Assembly: GCF_902499125.1 (NCBI RefSeq)
Contig: NZ_CABVPX010000015.1
Coordinates: 62,001-126,000 of the forward strand
Direction of reading: 5' to 3'
DNA length: 64,000 nucleotides
Source of the DNA: Burkholderia arboris
Lineage (GTDB): Bacteria; Pseudomonadota; Gammaproteobacteria; Burkholderiales; Burkholderiaceae
In this document: piece by piece, positions 1 to 9,300 of the stretch
Layout: each line of letters opens with the position of its first letter
Numbering within the stretch: the first letter of the stretch is position 1
The notes under the pieces: model-generated
Seen by the model: the letters and a program-made list of their open reading frames with translations, nothing else
The model's database searches: none
What the model was told of the DNA's origin: nothing
Program-made: the position numbers and the translations under genes

Positions 1-183
1 CACGGTCATCGTCCGCTCGCCGCCGTCCGACACGATCACGCCCGTCGTCTTGCATGCGGCGCAGAACACCGGTGCGCCGAGATAGGCGAGTTCGCGTCCG
101 TCGAACGACGCATTGGCGATCCCTTCGAGCACCACGCCGCCATGGTCGGTCGTGTCGCCCTTCAGAATGAATTTGCGGCTCAT
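1..183 (-). CDS. PAAR-domain protein, N-terminal part (cut by the left edge)
   Basis: Only the first 61 codons are in the window. The start is ATG at 183, and the protein begins MSRKFILKGDTTDHGG. The N-terminal G-D-x-T-x-H-G-G pattern followed by an I-A-N/F-x-G stretch is typical of short PAAR-motif proteins. In the family these form the sharpened, metal-binding tip on the VgrG spike of type VI secretion systems and can carry effector domains at their C-terminus. A C-A-A-C pair near residue 45 is visible; whether it binds metal cannot be told. No other type VI gene lies in the window, so this may be an orphan tip or the end of a cluster beyond the left edge. Confidence 0.7.
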   Translation of the reverse strand, partial: MSRKFILKGDTTDHGGVVLEGIANASFDGRELAYLGAPVFCAACKTTGVIVSDGGERTMTV

Positions 184-308
184 GATGTCGGTTCTTCCCT
201 CGGAAACGCGCCGCAACGCGACAGCGCGGCCGCGCACGGGCAATCGGAATCCGCCCGTCGGTCGCGGGCGTCCCGCGAGCTTATCACCGCCAGCGGCACG
301 CGCGCCCG

Positions 309-1511
309 TCAGAATTTGTGCCGCATGCCGATCCGCGCCTCGAACTGGCGGTCGTTCGCGGACGCGCCGGGGCCGTTGATCGCGGCGACCGCCGCCCGCC
401 CCGTCGAATCGGTGCCCGACGCGCGCTGATAGACGGCGGTCAGGTACACGTCGGTGCGCTTCGACAGGAAGTAGTCGAGTCCCGCCGCGACCTGGTGATA
501 GGTCGCGCCGTCGCGGCCGTTCACGCCACCGCCGCGCGTGTAGTCGTACGCGACACCGCCGAACAGGTAGGGCGTGAACTGGTAGCGCACGCTCGCCTCG
601 ACATTGTTGAACACCGCATTGCCGGACACGCCGCCCGGGTTCGGCCCGGACGACAGGTCGCCGAGCTGGCGGAACGACGTGTTCGTGTACATCGCGCCGA
701 ACGTCACCGCGCCGATCGCGTACGTGCCGCCCGCCGCCGCGACCTGCAGCGTGCGCGCCGACGCATAGCCGGAATACACGGGCGACAGCATGTTGTTGCC
801 CGGCACGCCGCCCGTGACCGGCGCGGGGCTGCCGGTCGTGCCGAAGAACGACACGTTCGGGTTGCGCGCATTCAGGTAGCCGGCCGCGACCGCGAGCGGC
901 CCGCGCGTGTAGCCGGCCGTCATCGACCACACCTGGTTGCGCGTCGCCGCGCCCGCGATGCCGCCCACGCCGTACATGGCCGCGAAGCGGAATCCGCCGT
1001 AGTCGTTGCTCGTGAACTTGATCGCGTTGTTGGTCGAGTTCGCGTTGTTCACGTTGTCGAGGTCGCCGGGGTGCGCAACCATGTAGCCGCCGAACAGCGC
1101 GGCGGCCTCGAGCGGCCCGAGGAAGTCGACGTTGGTGTCGTACTGCCGCCCGAGCGTGACGGTGCCGAACGGCCCCGACAGCCCGACGAACGCCTTCTTG
1201 CCGAAGATCAGCCCGCCCTGCCCGAGCTTGCCGGTGCTCGGATCGAAGCCGTTCTCGAGCGTGAAGACCGCCGCCAGCCCGCCGCCGAGATCCTCGACGC
1301 CGCGCAGCCCCCAGCGGCTCGCCTGCTGCACGCCACCGAGCATCCGCCACGCCGGCTTGCCGCTCACGGTACCGTTCGGGCCGGCGACGGCGAGGTTGCT
1401 GGTGTAGGTCAGCCCCTCGTCGATAATGCCGTACAGCGTCACGCTGCTCTGTGCGTGCGCCGCACCCGCGATCAGCGCGACACCCGCGCCTGCCAACAGC
1501 CGTTTTTTCAT
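309..1511 (-). CDS. Gram-negative porin, OmpC-like trimeric outer-membrane channel
   Basis: This is a 400-residue outer-membrane general porin for passive diffusion of small hydrophilic solutes. The start ATG at 1511 follows a GGAGA ribosome site. Residues 1-20 are a classical signal peptide ending A-H-A, and the mature protein begins QSSVTLYG, the usual first strand of Burkholderia porins. The protein ends in phenylalanine (M-R-H-K-F), the beta-barrel assembly signal. Internal motifs such as SRWGLRG, a VGL loop and VTLGRQYD match this family. The reading frame stays open far upstream into the amidase gene because of the high GC content, but the signal peptide fixes the real start. Substrate specificity cannot be read from the sequence. 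Confidence 0.93.
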   Translation of the reverse strand: MKKRLLAGAGVALIAGAAHAQSSVTLYGIIDEGLTYTSNLAVAGPNGTVSGKPAWRMLGGVQQASRWGLRGVEDLGGGLAAVFTLENGFDPSTGKLGQGGLIFGKKAFVGLSGPFGTVTLGRQYDTNVDFLGPLEAAALFGGYMVAHPGDLDNVNNANSTNNAIKFTSNDYGGFRFAAMYGVGGIAGAATRNQVWSMTAGYTRGPLAVAAGYLNARNPNVSFFGTTGSPAPVTGGVPGNNMLSPVYSGYASARTLQVAAAGGTYAIGAVTFGAMYTNTSFRQLGDLSSGPNPGGVSGNAVFNNVEASVRYQFTPYLFGGVAYDYTRGGGVNGRDGATYHQVAAGLDYFLSKRTDVYLTAVYQRASGTDSTGRAAVAAINGPGASANDRQFEARIGMRHKF

Positions 1512-1627
1512 CGGAAGATCTCCATTGCGCGGGTCGAATGGCAAAACGCAGGCGTGCGCGTCCCCCGCAGGCGCGCGGCCTGCTCCGGTGCGAACCGGAA
1601 CGGTCAGGGGTGCATCGGGGAAGACGG

Positions 1628-3100
1628 CTAGCGCATCGCGTCGGCGACGACCGCGGGCGGGGTCCAGCGGCGGCCAGCGGCGACTTCGTACGCGTGGCCG
1701 AACTGCAGCACGCCCCAGTCGTCGCGGTAGCGACCGACGATCTGCATGCCGATCGGCAAACCGGCCGCGCCGAAGCCGCACGGCACCGACAGGATCGGCG
1801 CCTCGGTGGACGACAGGTACCAGCACACCCGCATCCAGTCGATGTACGACGTACTCGCGGCGCCCTGCACGTGCGCGGGCGCGCGCAGGTCGACGTCGAA
1901 CGGCATCACCTGCGTGGTCGGCAGCACGTAGAACGCGTGGCGCTGCATGAACGTACGCATCCGCTCGAACAGCCGCGTCTTGCGCACGAACATGCGGCCG
2001 AGATCGGCGGCCGTCAGCGAGCGATGCAGCCGGTATTCGTCGTGAATCTCGGGTTTCAGCGCCGCGCGCTGCACATCGTCGAATCCGTCGACCAGCGTGC
2101 CGATCATCCATGCGCGCTCGATGCGGAACACGTCCTCCGCATCCGACAGATCGGGATCGTCGAACTCGACTTCACAGCCGAGCGCCGCGAACACGCGCGC
2201 CTGCGCGTTGACCGCCTGCTCGATCTCGGGATCGACCGGCACGCCAGGCAAGCCGCGTGACATCGCGATGCGCGTGCCGCGGAAGTCGCGTTCGAGCGGC
2301 TGAGCGAAGCGCGCGCCCGGTTCCGCGAGCTCGGTCGCGGTCTCGCCGCTCGGCCCGGCGATCGCCGAAAGCAACAGCGCGGTATCGGCCACGTCGCGCG
2401 CCATCGGCCCGTCGACGCCGAGCGTCGTCCAGCCGTTCAGGTCCGGCGCGCGCGGCACCCGGCCCGGCGACGGCCGCAATCCGACGACGCTGTTCCAGGC
2501 CGCCGGATTGCGCAGCGAGCCGCCCATGTCGCTGCCGCAGGCGAGCGCGTTCATCCCGCACGCTAGCGCGGCCGCCGCGCCGCCGCTGCTGCCGCCCGCG
2601 GAACGCGTCAGGTCCCACGGGTTGCGCGTCGCGCCGAACACGTCGTTGAACGTATGCGACCCGGCGCCGAATTCGGGCGTGTTCGACTTGCCGATCGTCA
2701 ACGCGCCGGCGCTTGCGCAACGGCGCACGACGAGCGCGTCATGCTGCGGCACGTGATCGGCGAACAACGGCGAACCGTAGGTCGTGCGCACGCCGCGCGT
2801 CGCGGTGAGATCCTTCTGCGACACCGGCAGCCCGTGCAGCGGCCCCTGCCATTCGCCGCGCATCCAGCGGGCGTCGATGTCACGCGCACGGGCACGCAGC
2901 ACGTCGGGATCGACGACGGTCACGAGCGCGTTCACGCGCGGGTTGACCGTTGCGATCCTTGCGAGATGCGCGTCGAGCAGGTCGCACGCGCTGATCCGGC
3001 GCGTCTTCAGCAGGTCGAGCATCGTGCGGGCGGGCAGGTCGCACAGGTCGCCGGCCGTGACGTCGGCGGGCGGGGACGAAAGCGAAACGGTGGCGGTCAT
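1628..3100 (-). CDS. Amidase-signature hydrolase
   Basis: This 490-residue enzyme belongs to the amidase-signature family, which hydrolyses amide bonds to a carboxylate and ammonia. The Ser-cisSer-Lys triad is intact: Lys96 in LPVSQKD, the cis-serine Ser171 in GGSSGG, and the nucleophile Ser195 in SDMGGSLR. The spacings of 75 and 99 residues equal those of characterised family members. The substrate is not evident: neither the GatA context nor nylonase-type features are present. It lies just upstream of a porin and downstream of an MFS carrier on the same strand, which suggests uptake and hydrolysis of an amide-bearing compound under the divergent LysR regulator. That grouping is inference from gene order. 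Confidence 0.88.
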   Translation of the reverse strand: MTATVSLSSPPADVTAGDLCDLPARTMLDLLKTRRISACDLLDAHLARIATVNPRVNALVTVVDPDVLRARARDIDARWMRGEWQGPLHGLPVSQKDLTATRGVRTTYGSPLFADHVPQHDALVVRRCASAGALTIGKSNTPEFGAGSHTFNDVFGATRNPWDLTRSAGGSSGGAAAALACGMNALACGSDMGGSLRNPAAWNSVVGLRPSPGRVPRAPDLNGWTTLGVDGPMARDVADTALLLSAIAGPSGETATELAEPGARFAQPLERDFRGTRIAMSRGLPGVPVDPEIEQAVNAQARVFAALGCEVEFDDPDLSDAEDVFRIERAWMIGTLVDGFDDVQRAALKPEIHDEYRLHRSLTAADLGRMFVRKTRLFERMRTFMQRHAFYVLPTTQVMPFDVDLRAPAHVQGAASTSYIDWMRVCWYLSSTEAPILSVPCGFGAAGLPIGMQIVGRYRDDWGVLQFGHAYEVAAGRRWTPPAVVADAMR

Positions 3101-3139
3101 ACGGTTCGGAGCGAAGAGGAAAGAAGGAAGCGGCGGCGA

Positions 3140-4456
3140 TCACGCATCGTGTTCGCTGCGATCCGACGCGAACGCGAGCGCGACGAGCGACAGCACGCCG
3201 CAGACGATCACGTACCACGCGGGCGCCGCGGGATTGCCGGTCGCGCCGATCATCCACGTGACGATGAATTGCGCGAAGCCGCCGAAGATCGACACGCCGC
3301 CCGCATACGCAATCGACAGCGCGGTGGCGCGCGTGCTCTTCGGGAACAGCTCGGCGAGGATCACGCCGTTCGCGCCGGCGTTGACCGAATGCAGCGCGGC
3401 CAGCAGCATCACGACCGCATACATCGTCGCGATCGACGGCACCGCGCGGATCAGCCAGAAGCCCGGCAGGATCAGCACGGTCAGCGCGATGCGCGACCAC
3501 AGTGCGACGCGCTTGCTGCCGATGCGGTCCGACAGCCGCCCGCCGACGGGCGCCGCGACGAACATCACCGCGCCGGACAGGATCCCGCACCACAGCGCGG
3601 TATCCATCGGCAGGTGCAGCACCTTGATCGCGTACGTCGACATGTAATACAGCACGATGAAGTGCGCGGCCGTGCCGCCGACCACGAGGCCGAGCGCGGT
3701 CAGCACCGCGCCGCCGTCGCGCCGCAGCACGGTGCCGAGCACCGCCGACGAGCGCCGCGCGGCGGCGGCCGGCGCGTGCTGCTCGATCGCGCTGAAGCGT
3801 GCGCGCAGGTAGAGGCCGATCGGCGCGATCAGCACGCCCAGCAGGAACGGCACGCGCCAGCCCCACGATTCGAGCGAGGCGGTATCGAGGCAATACGACA
3901 GCAGGAAGCCGACGAACGAGCCGGCCAGCGCCGCGGCGCCCTGGCTCGCGAACTGCCAGCTCGTGTAGTAGCCGCGCTCGCCGGCTGGCGCGCGCTCGGC
4001 GAGCAGCGACGTCGATACGCCGACCTCGCCACCGGCCGAAAAACCCTGCAGCAGCCGCGCGACGACGACCAGCACGGGCGCCGCGATGCCGATCTGCGCA
4101 TAGGTCGGCAGCACGCCGATCATCCCGGTGCCGATCGCCATCGTGACGAGCGTGAGGTTCATCGCGGGCACGCGGCCGAAGCGGTCGGCGACGAGCCCGA
4201 TCGCGACGCCGCCGACCGGCCGCGCGATGAAGCCGACGCCGAAGGTCGCGACCGACATCAGCAACTGCTGCTGCGCGGAGACCGCCGGGAAAAACAGTTT
4301 GCCGAGCAGCACCGCGAAGAAGCTGAACACGGTGAGGTCGAAAAATTCGAGGCCGTTGCCGATCGTGATGGCGACGATCAACTGACGATTGGACGGGGAT
4401 GCGGCAACGTCGCCGACATGCCCGCCGAACATGCTGTCCGCTCGGGGCGCCTTCAT
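3140..4456 (-). CDS. MFS transporter of the metabolite:H+ symporter type
   Basis: This 438-residue inner-membrane carrier has about 12 predicted helices. It starts at ATG 4456 behind GGAGAC. The frame is open further upstream, but no better start is seen there. The loop-2 motif GLVADRFGRVPAM and the later RLLQGFSAGGEVG are characteristic of the metabolite:H+ symporter (MHS) subfamily, whose members take up organic acids, betaines or aromatic acids. The gene is followed by the amidase, 39 bases downstream, and is divergent from a LysR regulator across a 199-base region holding a clean palindrome. It is therefore a likely regulated uptake system for the amidase substrate or for its acid product. 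The substrate itself is unknown. Confidence 0.85.
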   Translation of the reverse strand: MKAPRADSMFGGHVGDVAASPSNRQLIVAITIGNGLEFFDLTVFSFFAVLLGKLFFPAVSAQQQLLMSVATFGVGFIARPVGGVAIGLVADRFGRVPAMNLTLVTMAIGTGMIGVLPTYAQIGIAAPVLVVVARLLQGFSAGGEVGVSTSLLAERAPAGERGYYTSWQFASQGAAALAGSFVGFLLSYCLDTASLESWGWRVPFLLGVLIAPIGLYLRARFSAIEQHAPAAAARRSSAVLGTVLRRDGGAVLTALGLVVGGTAAHFIVLYYMSTYAIKVLHLPMDTALWCGILSGAVMFVAAPVGGRLSDRIGSKRVALWSRIALTVLILPGFWLIRAVPSIATMYAVVMLLAALHSVNAGANGVILAELFPKSTRATALSIAYAGGVSIFGGFAQFIVTWMIGATGNPAAPAWYVIVCGVLSLVALAFASDRSEHDA

Positions 4457-4567
4457 GAAGGTGTGTCTCCGTACTGGTTGTGCGTATCGTGTGCGCGGCC
4501 CGTTCGACGGCCTGCGCATGCAGTCTAGGCATTCAAAATACGCAGCCCGGAGCGACATTTTTCGATC

Positions 4568-4588
4568 GTGATAACGCACGGTTATCAC
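4568..4588. promoter_or_regulatory. Probable LysR operator (palindrome)
   Basis: A perfect inverted repeat GTGATAAC-GCACG-GTTATCAC lies between the divergent MFS and LysR genes; one further C/G pair extends each arm to nine bases. Its core, ATAAC-N5-GTTAT, contains the T-N11-A pattern of LysR-type recognition sites. It sits 68 bases upstream of the regulator start and 112 upstream of the carrier start. This is the usual place for a site that both autoregulates the regulator and activates the divergent gene. A weak -10-like TAGGAT follows at 4614-4619 on the plus strand. Confidence 0.6.
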
Positions 4589-4655
4589 GTGCTTTCCACG
4601 CGACGGCGCGGTGTAGGATACGAACGTCGCCACTGCCGCCGCGCCCCGCCACGCC

Positions 4656-5573
4656 GTGAAACACCACCAGCTCCGGGCACTTGCCGCCATCGCCGAACAC
4701 GGCAGCCTGCGCGCGGCCGCGCGCGCGATCCACCTGTCGCAGCCCGCTTTGACAAAGGCGATCCGCGAACTCGAACTCGATCTCGGCGTGCCGCTCGTCA
4801 CGCGCAACGCGCGCGGCGCGCAGCTCACGCGTTTCGGGCAGGCCGTCTACGCGCGCGCGCGGCTGATCCTCGCGGAGATGCAGCACGCGCGCGACGATGT
4901 GATCCAGTTGTCGGGCGGCAAGGAAGGTGCGCTCGCATGCGCGCTGACGCCGCTGATGTCGCTCGGCTTCCTGCCCGCCGCGCTCGACGCATTCCGCCAG
5001 CGGATGCCGACGATCCGCCTCGACGTGCGCGAAGGGTTTCTCGACACCGCGCTGCCGCGGCTGCGCGACGGCTCGCTCGACTTCGTGATTGCGATCGTCG
5101 ACGCGACACGGCTGTCGCCGGAATTCACGTTCCGGCCGCTGCTCGAATCCGAACTGATCCTGATGACGCGCGCAAGCAATCCGCTGCGTCACTGCACGTC
5201 GCTCGCGCAGCTGCAGGATGCGCAGTGGATCCTCAATACGTCACCGGAAAGCATCGGCCGGCTGCTGCAGGACGTGTTCGTCGCGCACGGCTATCCGGCG
5301 CCGCAGCCGATCGTCGAATGCACGTCGTTCAGCGCGGCGTTTTCGCTGTCGGTGCATACCGACACCGTGTCGTGCGTGCCGAAGCGCTTCATGGAAGTCG
5401 ACTGGATTCGCGAGCGGATGGTCGCGATCGACGTGGAAGAAACGATTCCGGCCGTGTCGGTCGGCGTGCTCACGCGCCGTGACGCGCTGAACACGATTGC
5501 CTGCGACTACCTGATCCACTGCTTCGTCGAGGCCGTGCGCCGGCACGATCGCGCGAAGCTGCTGTGGCGGTAG
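4656..5573 (+). CDS. LysR-family transcriptional regulator
   Basis: This 305-residue cytoplasmic regulator has an N-terminal winged helix-turn-helix (about residues 1-60, with AIAEHGSLRAAARAIHLSQPALTKAIRELE) and a C-terminal LysR substrate-binding domain. It is divergent from the MFS-amidase pair, and the shared region carries an ATAAC-N5-GTTAT palindrome. It therefore most likely controls that pair in response to a small ligand. Its subtype resembles regulators of aromatic or amino-acid-derived compounds, but no ligand can be assigned. It is followed after nine bases by the convergent MAPEG gene, so it is transcribed alone. Confidence 0.9.
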   Translation: MKHHQLRALAAIAEHGSLRAAARAIHLSQPALTKAIRELELDLGVPLVTRNARGAQLTRFGQAVYARARLILAEMQHARDDVIQLSGGKEGALACALTPLMSLGFLPAALDAFRQRMPTIRLDVREGFLDTALPRLRDGSLDFVIAIVDATRLSPEFTFRPLLESELILMTRASNPLRHCTSLAQLQDAQWILNTSPESIGRLLQDVFVAHGYPAPQPIVECTSFSAAFSLSVHTDTVSCVPKRFMEVDWIRERMVAIDVEETIPAVSVGVLTRRDALNTIACDYLIHCFVEAVRRHDRAKLLWR

Positions 5574-5582
5574 CGCCGTCGC

Positions 5583-5975
5583 TCAGAAGAACAGCGCGAT
5601 GCACAGCGCGGCGCCGCACAGATACGTGCCGAGCGCGCCGATGAAACGCACGGGATTCGGGTCGGCCATCGTCGGCCACGCGAGCAATCCGATCACCAGC
5701 AGGCAGCGGCACACGGTTGCCGCGACGATCAGCGCGAGGATTCCGCGCGACGGATCGTGCGCGCCGGAATAGAGAAACAGCACCGCGAGAAACGGCGCGT
5801 ATTCGGCCGTGTTGCCGTGCGCACGCACGACCTTGTGCAGCCCGTTCTCCGGATCAGGCGCACACCCGCTTCCGGTGGTGTGCCGAAAGCGCGTGACGGA
5901 CACGACGAGCCCGAGCCCGAACAGCAGCAGCCCGAGGATGGCCGTGCACACGAGCGCGACGGGATGGATCGTCAT
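5583..5975 (-). CDS. MAPEG-family membrane protein
   Basis: This small integral membrane protein of 130 residues has four likely helices. The central motif H-G-N-T-A-E-Y-A-P-F (about residues 52-61) is the family signature of membrane-associated proteins in eicosanoid and glutathione metabolism. Bacterial relatives include microsomal-type glutathione transferases, but many have no known activity. The start ATG 5975 is preceded by GGAG seven bases away. The gene stands alone, convergent with the LysR gene, so context gives no hint of its substrate. Confidence 0.85.
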   Translation of the reverse strand: MTIHPVALVCTAILGLLLFGLGLVVSVTRFRHTTGSGCAPDPENGLHKVVRAHGNTAEYAPFLAVLFLYSGAHDPSRGILALIVAATVCRCLLVIGLLAWPTMADPNPVRFIGALGTYLCGAALCIALFF

Positions 5976-6318
5976 GAGACTCCGGGCGTCAGCGGAAATG
6001 CGCCGCACATCCGGCGATCCTACTCGCCGCCGGCGCGCGCGGCTATCGCGGAAACCCGTAGCGCCGCCATGCGGCGACGACCATTTCCTGAACGGGTTCC
6101 GGCCCGATTTGCAGCGATGCCGCAGCGCACGAAACCGGTGCGTCGTCCGCCAGCCCGGCTGCGCGAGCCTGCCCGCCGGCATCCCTGCCGCGCGGACGCG
6201 TCCGCGCCAGACGCGCAAACGTTACGCCGCGACGGCGTGCACCACCGCACCGCAGCGCAGGCTGCCGTGCGTCGCAGGCACGCGCGTTGCATCCACGCAT
6301 CTCGGTAGTCAACCGCCC
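5976..6318. other. Gene-free stretch between divergent genes
   Basis: This is the spacer between the MAPEG start and the promoter of the large penicillin-binding protein. Both strands have open frames here, but none has a convincing ribosome site, recognisable domain or natural codon use. I see no repeat or RNA element. The bases next to 5976 should hold the MAPEG promoter. Confidence 0.4.
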
Positions 6319-6346
6319 TTGGCAGCCCGCTGCGGAGGACTACACT
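6319..6346 (+). promoter_or_regulatory. Candidate sigma-70 promoter of the penicillin-binding protein gene
   Basis: TTGGCA (6319-6324) and TACACT (6341-6346) are separated by 16 bases. They lie about 52 bases upstream of the ATG of the following gene. Both hexamers match the consensus at four of six positions and sit in the least GC-rich stretch nearby. Seen by eye only. Confidence 0.45.
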
Positions 6347-6398
6347 AATCCTTAATGGGGTGCGGCCGGACAACCCGCGCCCTCAGGGAGACGCCGCC

Positions 6399-9300
6399 AT
6401 GAATCGGCCGCTGAATCGTATCCTGCCGCGTGTGACCGGCCTTGCATCGGTCTGGACGTGGGTCAAGTGGTCTTTGCTCGCCGCACTGCTGATCGCGGTG
6501 GCGATCGTTGCGCGGCTCGTGCAGACCGAGATCGAAACGTCCCGGATGCAGGCGCACTACCTGTCCGAGCTCACCCGCGACGTCGGCTACACGGTCGAAA
6601 CGGGCCCGAGCGATCACATCCGCTTCCCCGCGAACGGCCCGTACGACCAGCGCTTCGGTTACGCGCTGATTCCGGCGTTCCAGCAGCGGCTGCTCGCACG
6701 CGGCTTCGTCGTCAGCAAGCAGGCGCGCGATTCGCAGCGGATGCTGTCGCTCGGCGATCGCGGGTTGTTCCTCCCTTACGAAGAGAAAGACCAGACGGGC
6801 CTGATGCTGTTCGATTCGACCGGCTCGCCGCTGTTCGCGACCGTGTTCCCGCAGCGCGTCTATGCCGACTTCGACACGGTGCCGCACGTGATCACCGACT
6901 CGCTGCTGTTCATCGAGGATCGCTACCTGCTCGACGCGAACGAGCCGAACCGCAACCCGGCGATCGACTGGGGGCGCTTCAGCCGCGCGCTCGCCGACCA
7001 GGCGCTGCACGTCGTCAACCGCCATCAGGCGCGCCCGGGCGGCAGCACGCTCGCGACGCAGATCGAGAAGTTCCGCCATTCGCCCGAGGGCCGCACCGCG
7101 ACGCCGCCGGAGAAGCTGCGGCAGATCGCGTCCGCGTCGGTGCGCGCGTACCTGAACGGCCCGCAGACGATGCTCGCGCGCCGCACGATCGTCGTGCGCT
7201 ACCTGAACTCGGTGCCGCTCGCCGCGCGGCCGCACATCGGCGAAATCACCGGCATCGGCGACGGTCTCGCCGCGTGGTACGGCCGCGACCTCAACGACGT
7301 GAACCGGATCCTGTCGGCGCCGACCACCGGCGACAACGTCGACGAACAGGGCAAGACGTTCCGCGAGGTGCTGTCGCTGATCATCGCGCAACGCGCGCCG
7401 TCGTACTTCCTCAATCGCGGCTACCCGGCGCTGCAGAAGCTGACCGACAGCTACCTGCGGCTGCTGTCGACCGGCGGCGTGATCTCGCCGGCGCTGCGCG
7501 ATGCCGCGCTCGCCGCGCAGATCGAACGCAGCGCGCCGCCGGCCGCCGCGCACGTGCAGTCGTTCGTGTCGCGCAAGGCGGTGACGTCCGCGCGCGCGTC
7601 GCTGCTGTCGGCGCTCGGCATCAGCGACCTGTACCAGCTCGACCAGCTCGACCTGCAGGCGACGAGCACGCTCGACAACGGCGTGCAGCAGGCCGTCGCC
7701 GCACGGCTCGCGCTGGCGTCGACGCGCGACGGCGCGCAGGCCGCCGGGCTGTACGGATTCGAAATGCTCGCGCCGAAGGACGATCCGTCGCACCTCACGT
7801 ACAGCTTCACGCTGTACGAGCGCCGCAACGGCGCGAACATGCTGCGCGTGCAGACCGACAGCGTGAACGAGCCGTTCGACGTGAACCGCGGCGGCCGCAT
7901 CAACCTCGGCTCGACCGCGAAGCTGCGCACGCTGATCACGTACCTGCAGATCGTGTCGGACCTGCATGCGCGTTACGCGAACCTGTCGAACGCGGAGCTT
8001 GCGCGCGTGAAGCCCGATCCGATCGACGGGCTGTCGCACTGGGCGCTCGACTACCTGTCGCATACGCGCGACCGCTCGCTCCAGGCGATGCTCGACGCGG
8101 CCGTCGAACGCAAGTACTCGGCGAGCCCCGACGTGTTCTACACGGGCGGCGGCGCGCAGGTGTTCTCGAACTTCGAGAAGTCGGACAACGGCCGCATCCT
8201 GACGCTGCACGCGGCGTTCGAGCACTCGGTCAACCTGGTGTTCGTACGGCTGATGCGCGACATCGTCCACTACGAGACGCTGCAGGCGGCCGGCCCGTCG
8301 TCGTCGTGGCTCAACGATCCCGTGCAGCGCCAGCACTACCTGCAGCAGTTCGTCGACGGCGAAAGCCAGGTCTACGTGAAGCGCTACTACACGCGCTATG
8401 CGGGCAAGGCGCCCGACGAAGCGCTCGCGCTGATGCTGAAGGACGTGCGTAAGTCGCCGCCGAAGATCGCGACGGTGCTGCGCAGCGTCGCGCCGAACGA
8501 ATCGCTCGCGTGGTTCGATGCGCAGATGCGCGCGCAGCTGAAGGGCACGCCTGCCGCGTCGCTGTCCGACGACGATCTCGCCGCGCTCTACGCGAAGTAC
8601 GCGATCGACCGCTTCAACCTCAACGACCGCGGTTATATCGCGAGCGTGCATCCGCTCGCGCTGTGGACGCTCAACTACCTGCGCGCGCACCCGGCCGCGC
8701 CGCTCGCCGACGTCCAGCGCGACAGCCGCGACGCGCGCTTCTACACGTATTCGTGGCTGTACAAGACGCGATACCACGCGACGCAGGACCGGCGCATCCG
8801 CCGCATGGTCGAGCTGCGCGCGTATGCGGAGATCACGAAGTCGTGGCGCGCGCTCGGCTACCCGTTCGCGGAAGTCACGCCGTCCTATGCGGCCGCGATC
8901 GGCGCATCGGGCGACCAGCCCGATGCGCTCGCGAAACTGATCGGCCTGATCGCAAACGGCGGCCAGAAGGCGCCGACCGAGACGATCACGCGGCTCGATT
9001 TCGCGCAGGGCACGCCGTACGAAACGCGCTTCGTGCGCGCGGCTGCCCAGCCGCAGCCGATGCTGTCGCCGGAAATCGTCAACGTCGCGCACACGCTGCT
9101 GCGCGACGTCGTGCTCAACGGCACCGCGCGCCGCCTCGCGGGCGGGCTCACGCTGCCGGACGGCAAGACGCTCGATGTATACGGCAAAACGGGCACGGGC
9201 GACCAGCGCTTCAACGTCTATGCGCGTGGCGCGCGCCTGATCGAGTCGCGCAAGGTCAACCGCAGCGGCACCTTCGTGTTCGTGATCGGCGACCGGTTCT

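Noticed and set aside
1512..2111. An N-terminal extension of the porin reading back into the amidase gene
   Set aside because: The open frame continues by chance. The signal peptide and GGAGA site fix the start at 1511.
2654..4528. A 624-codon open frame on the plus strand opposite the amidase and MFS genes
   Set aside because: It has an Arg/His/Gln-rich composition, no domain and no ribosome site, and it crosses two well-supported genes.
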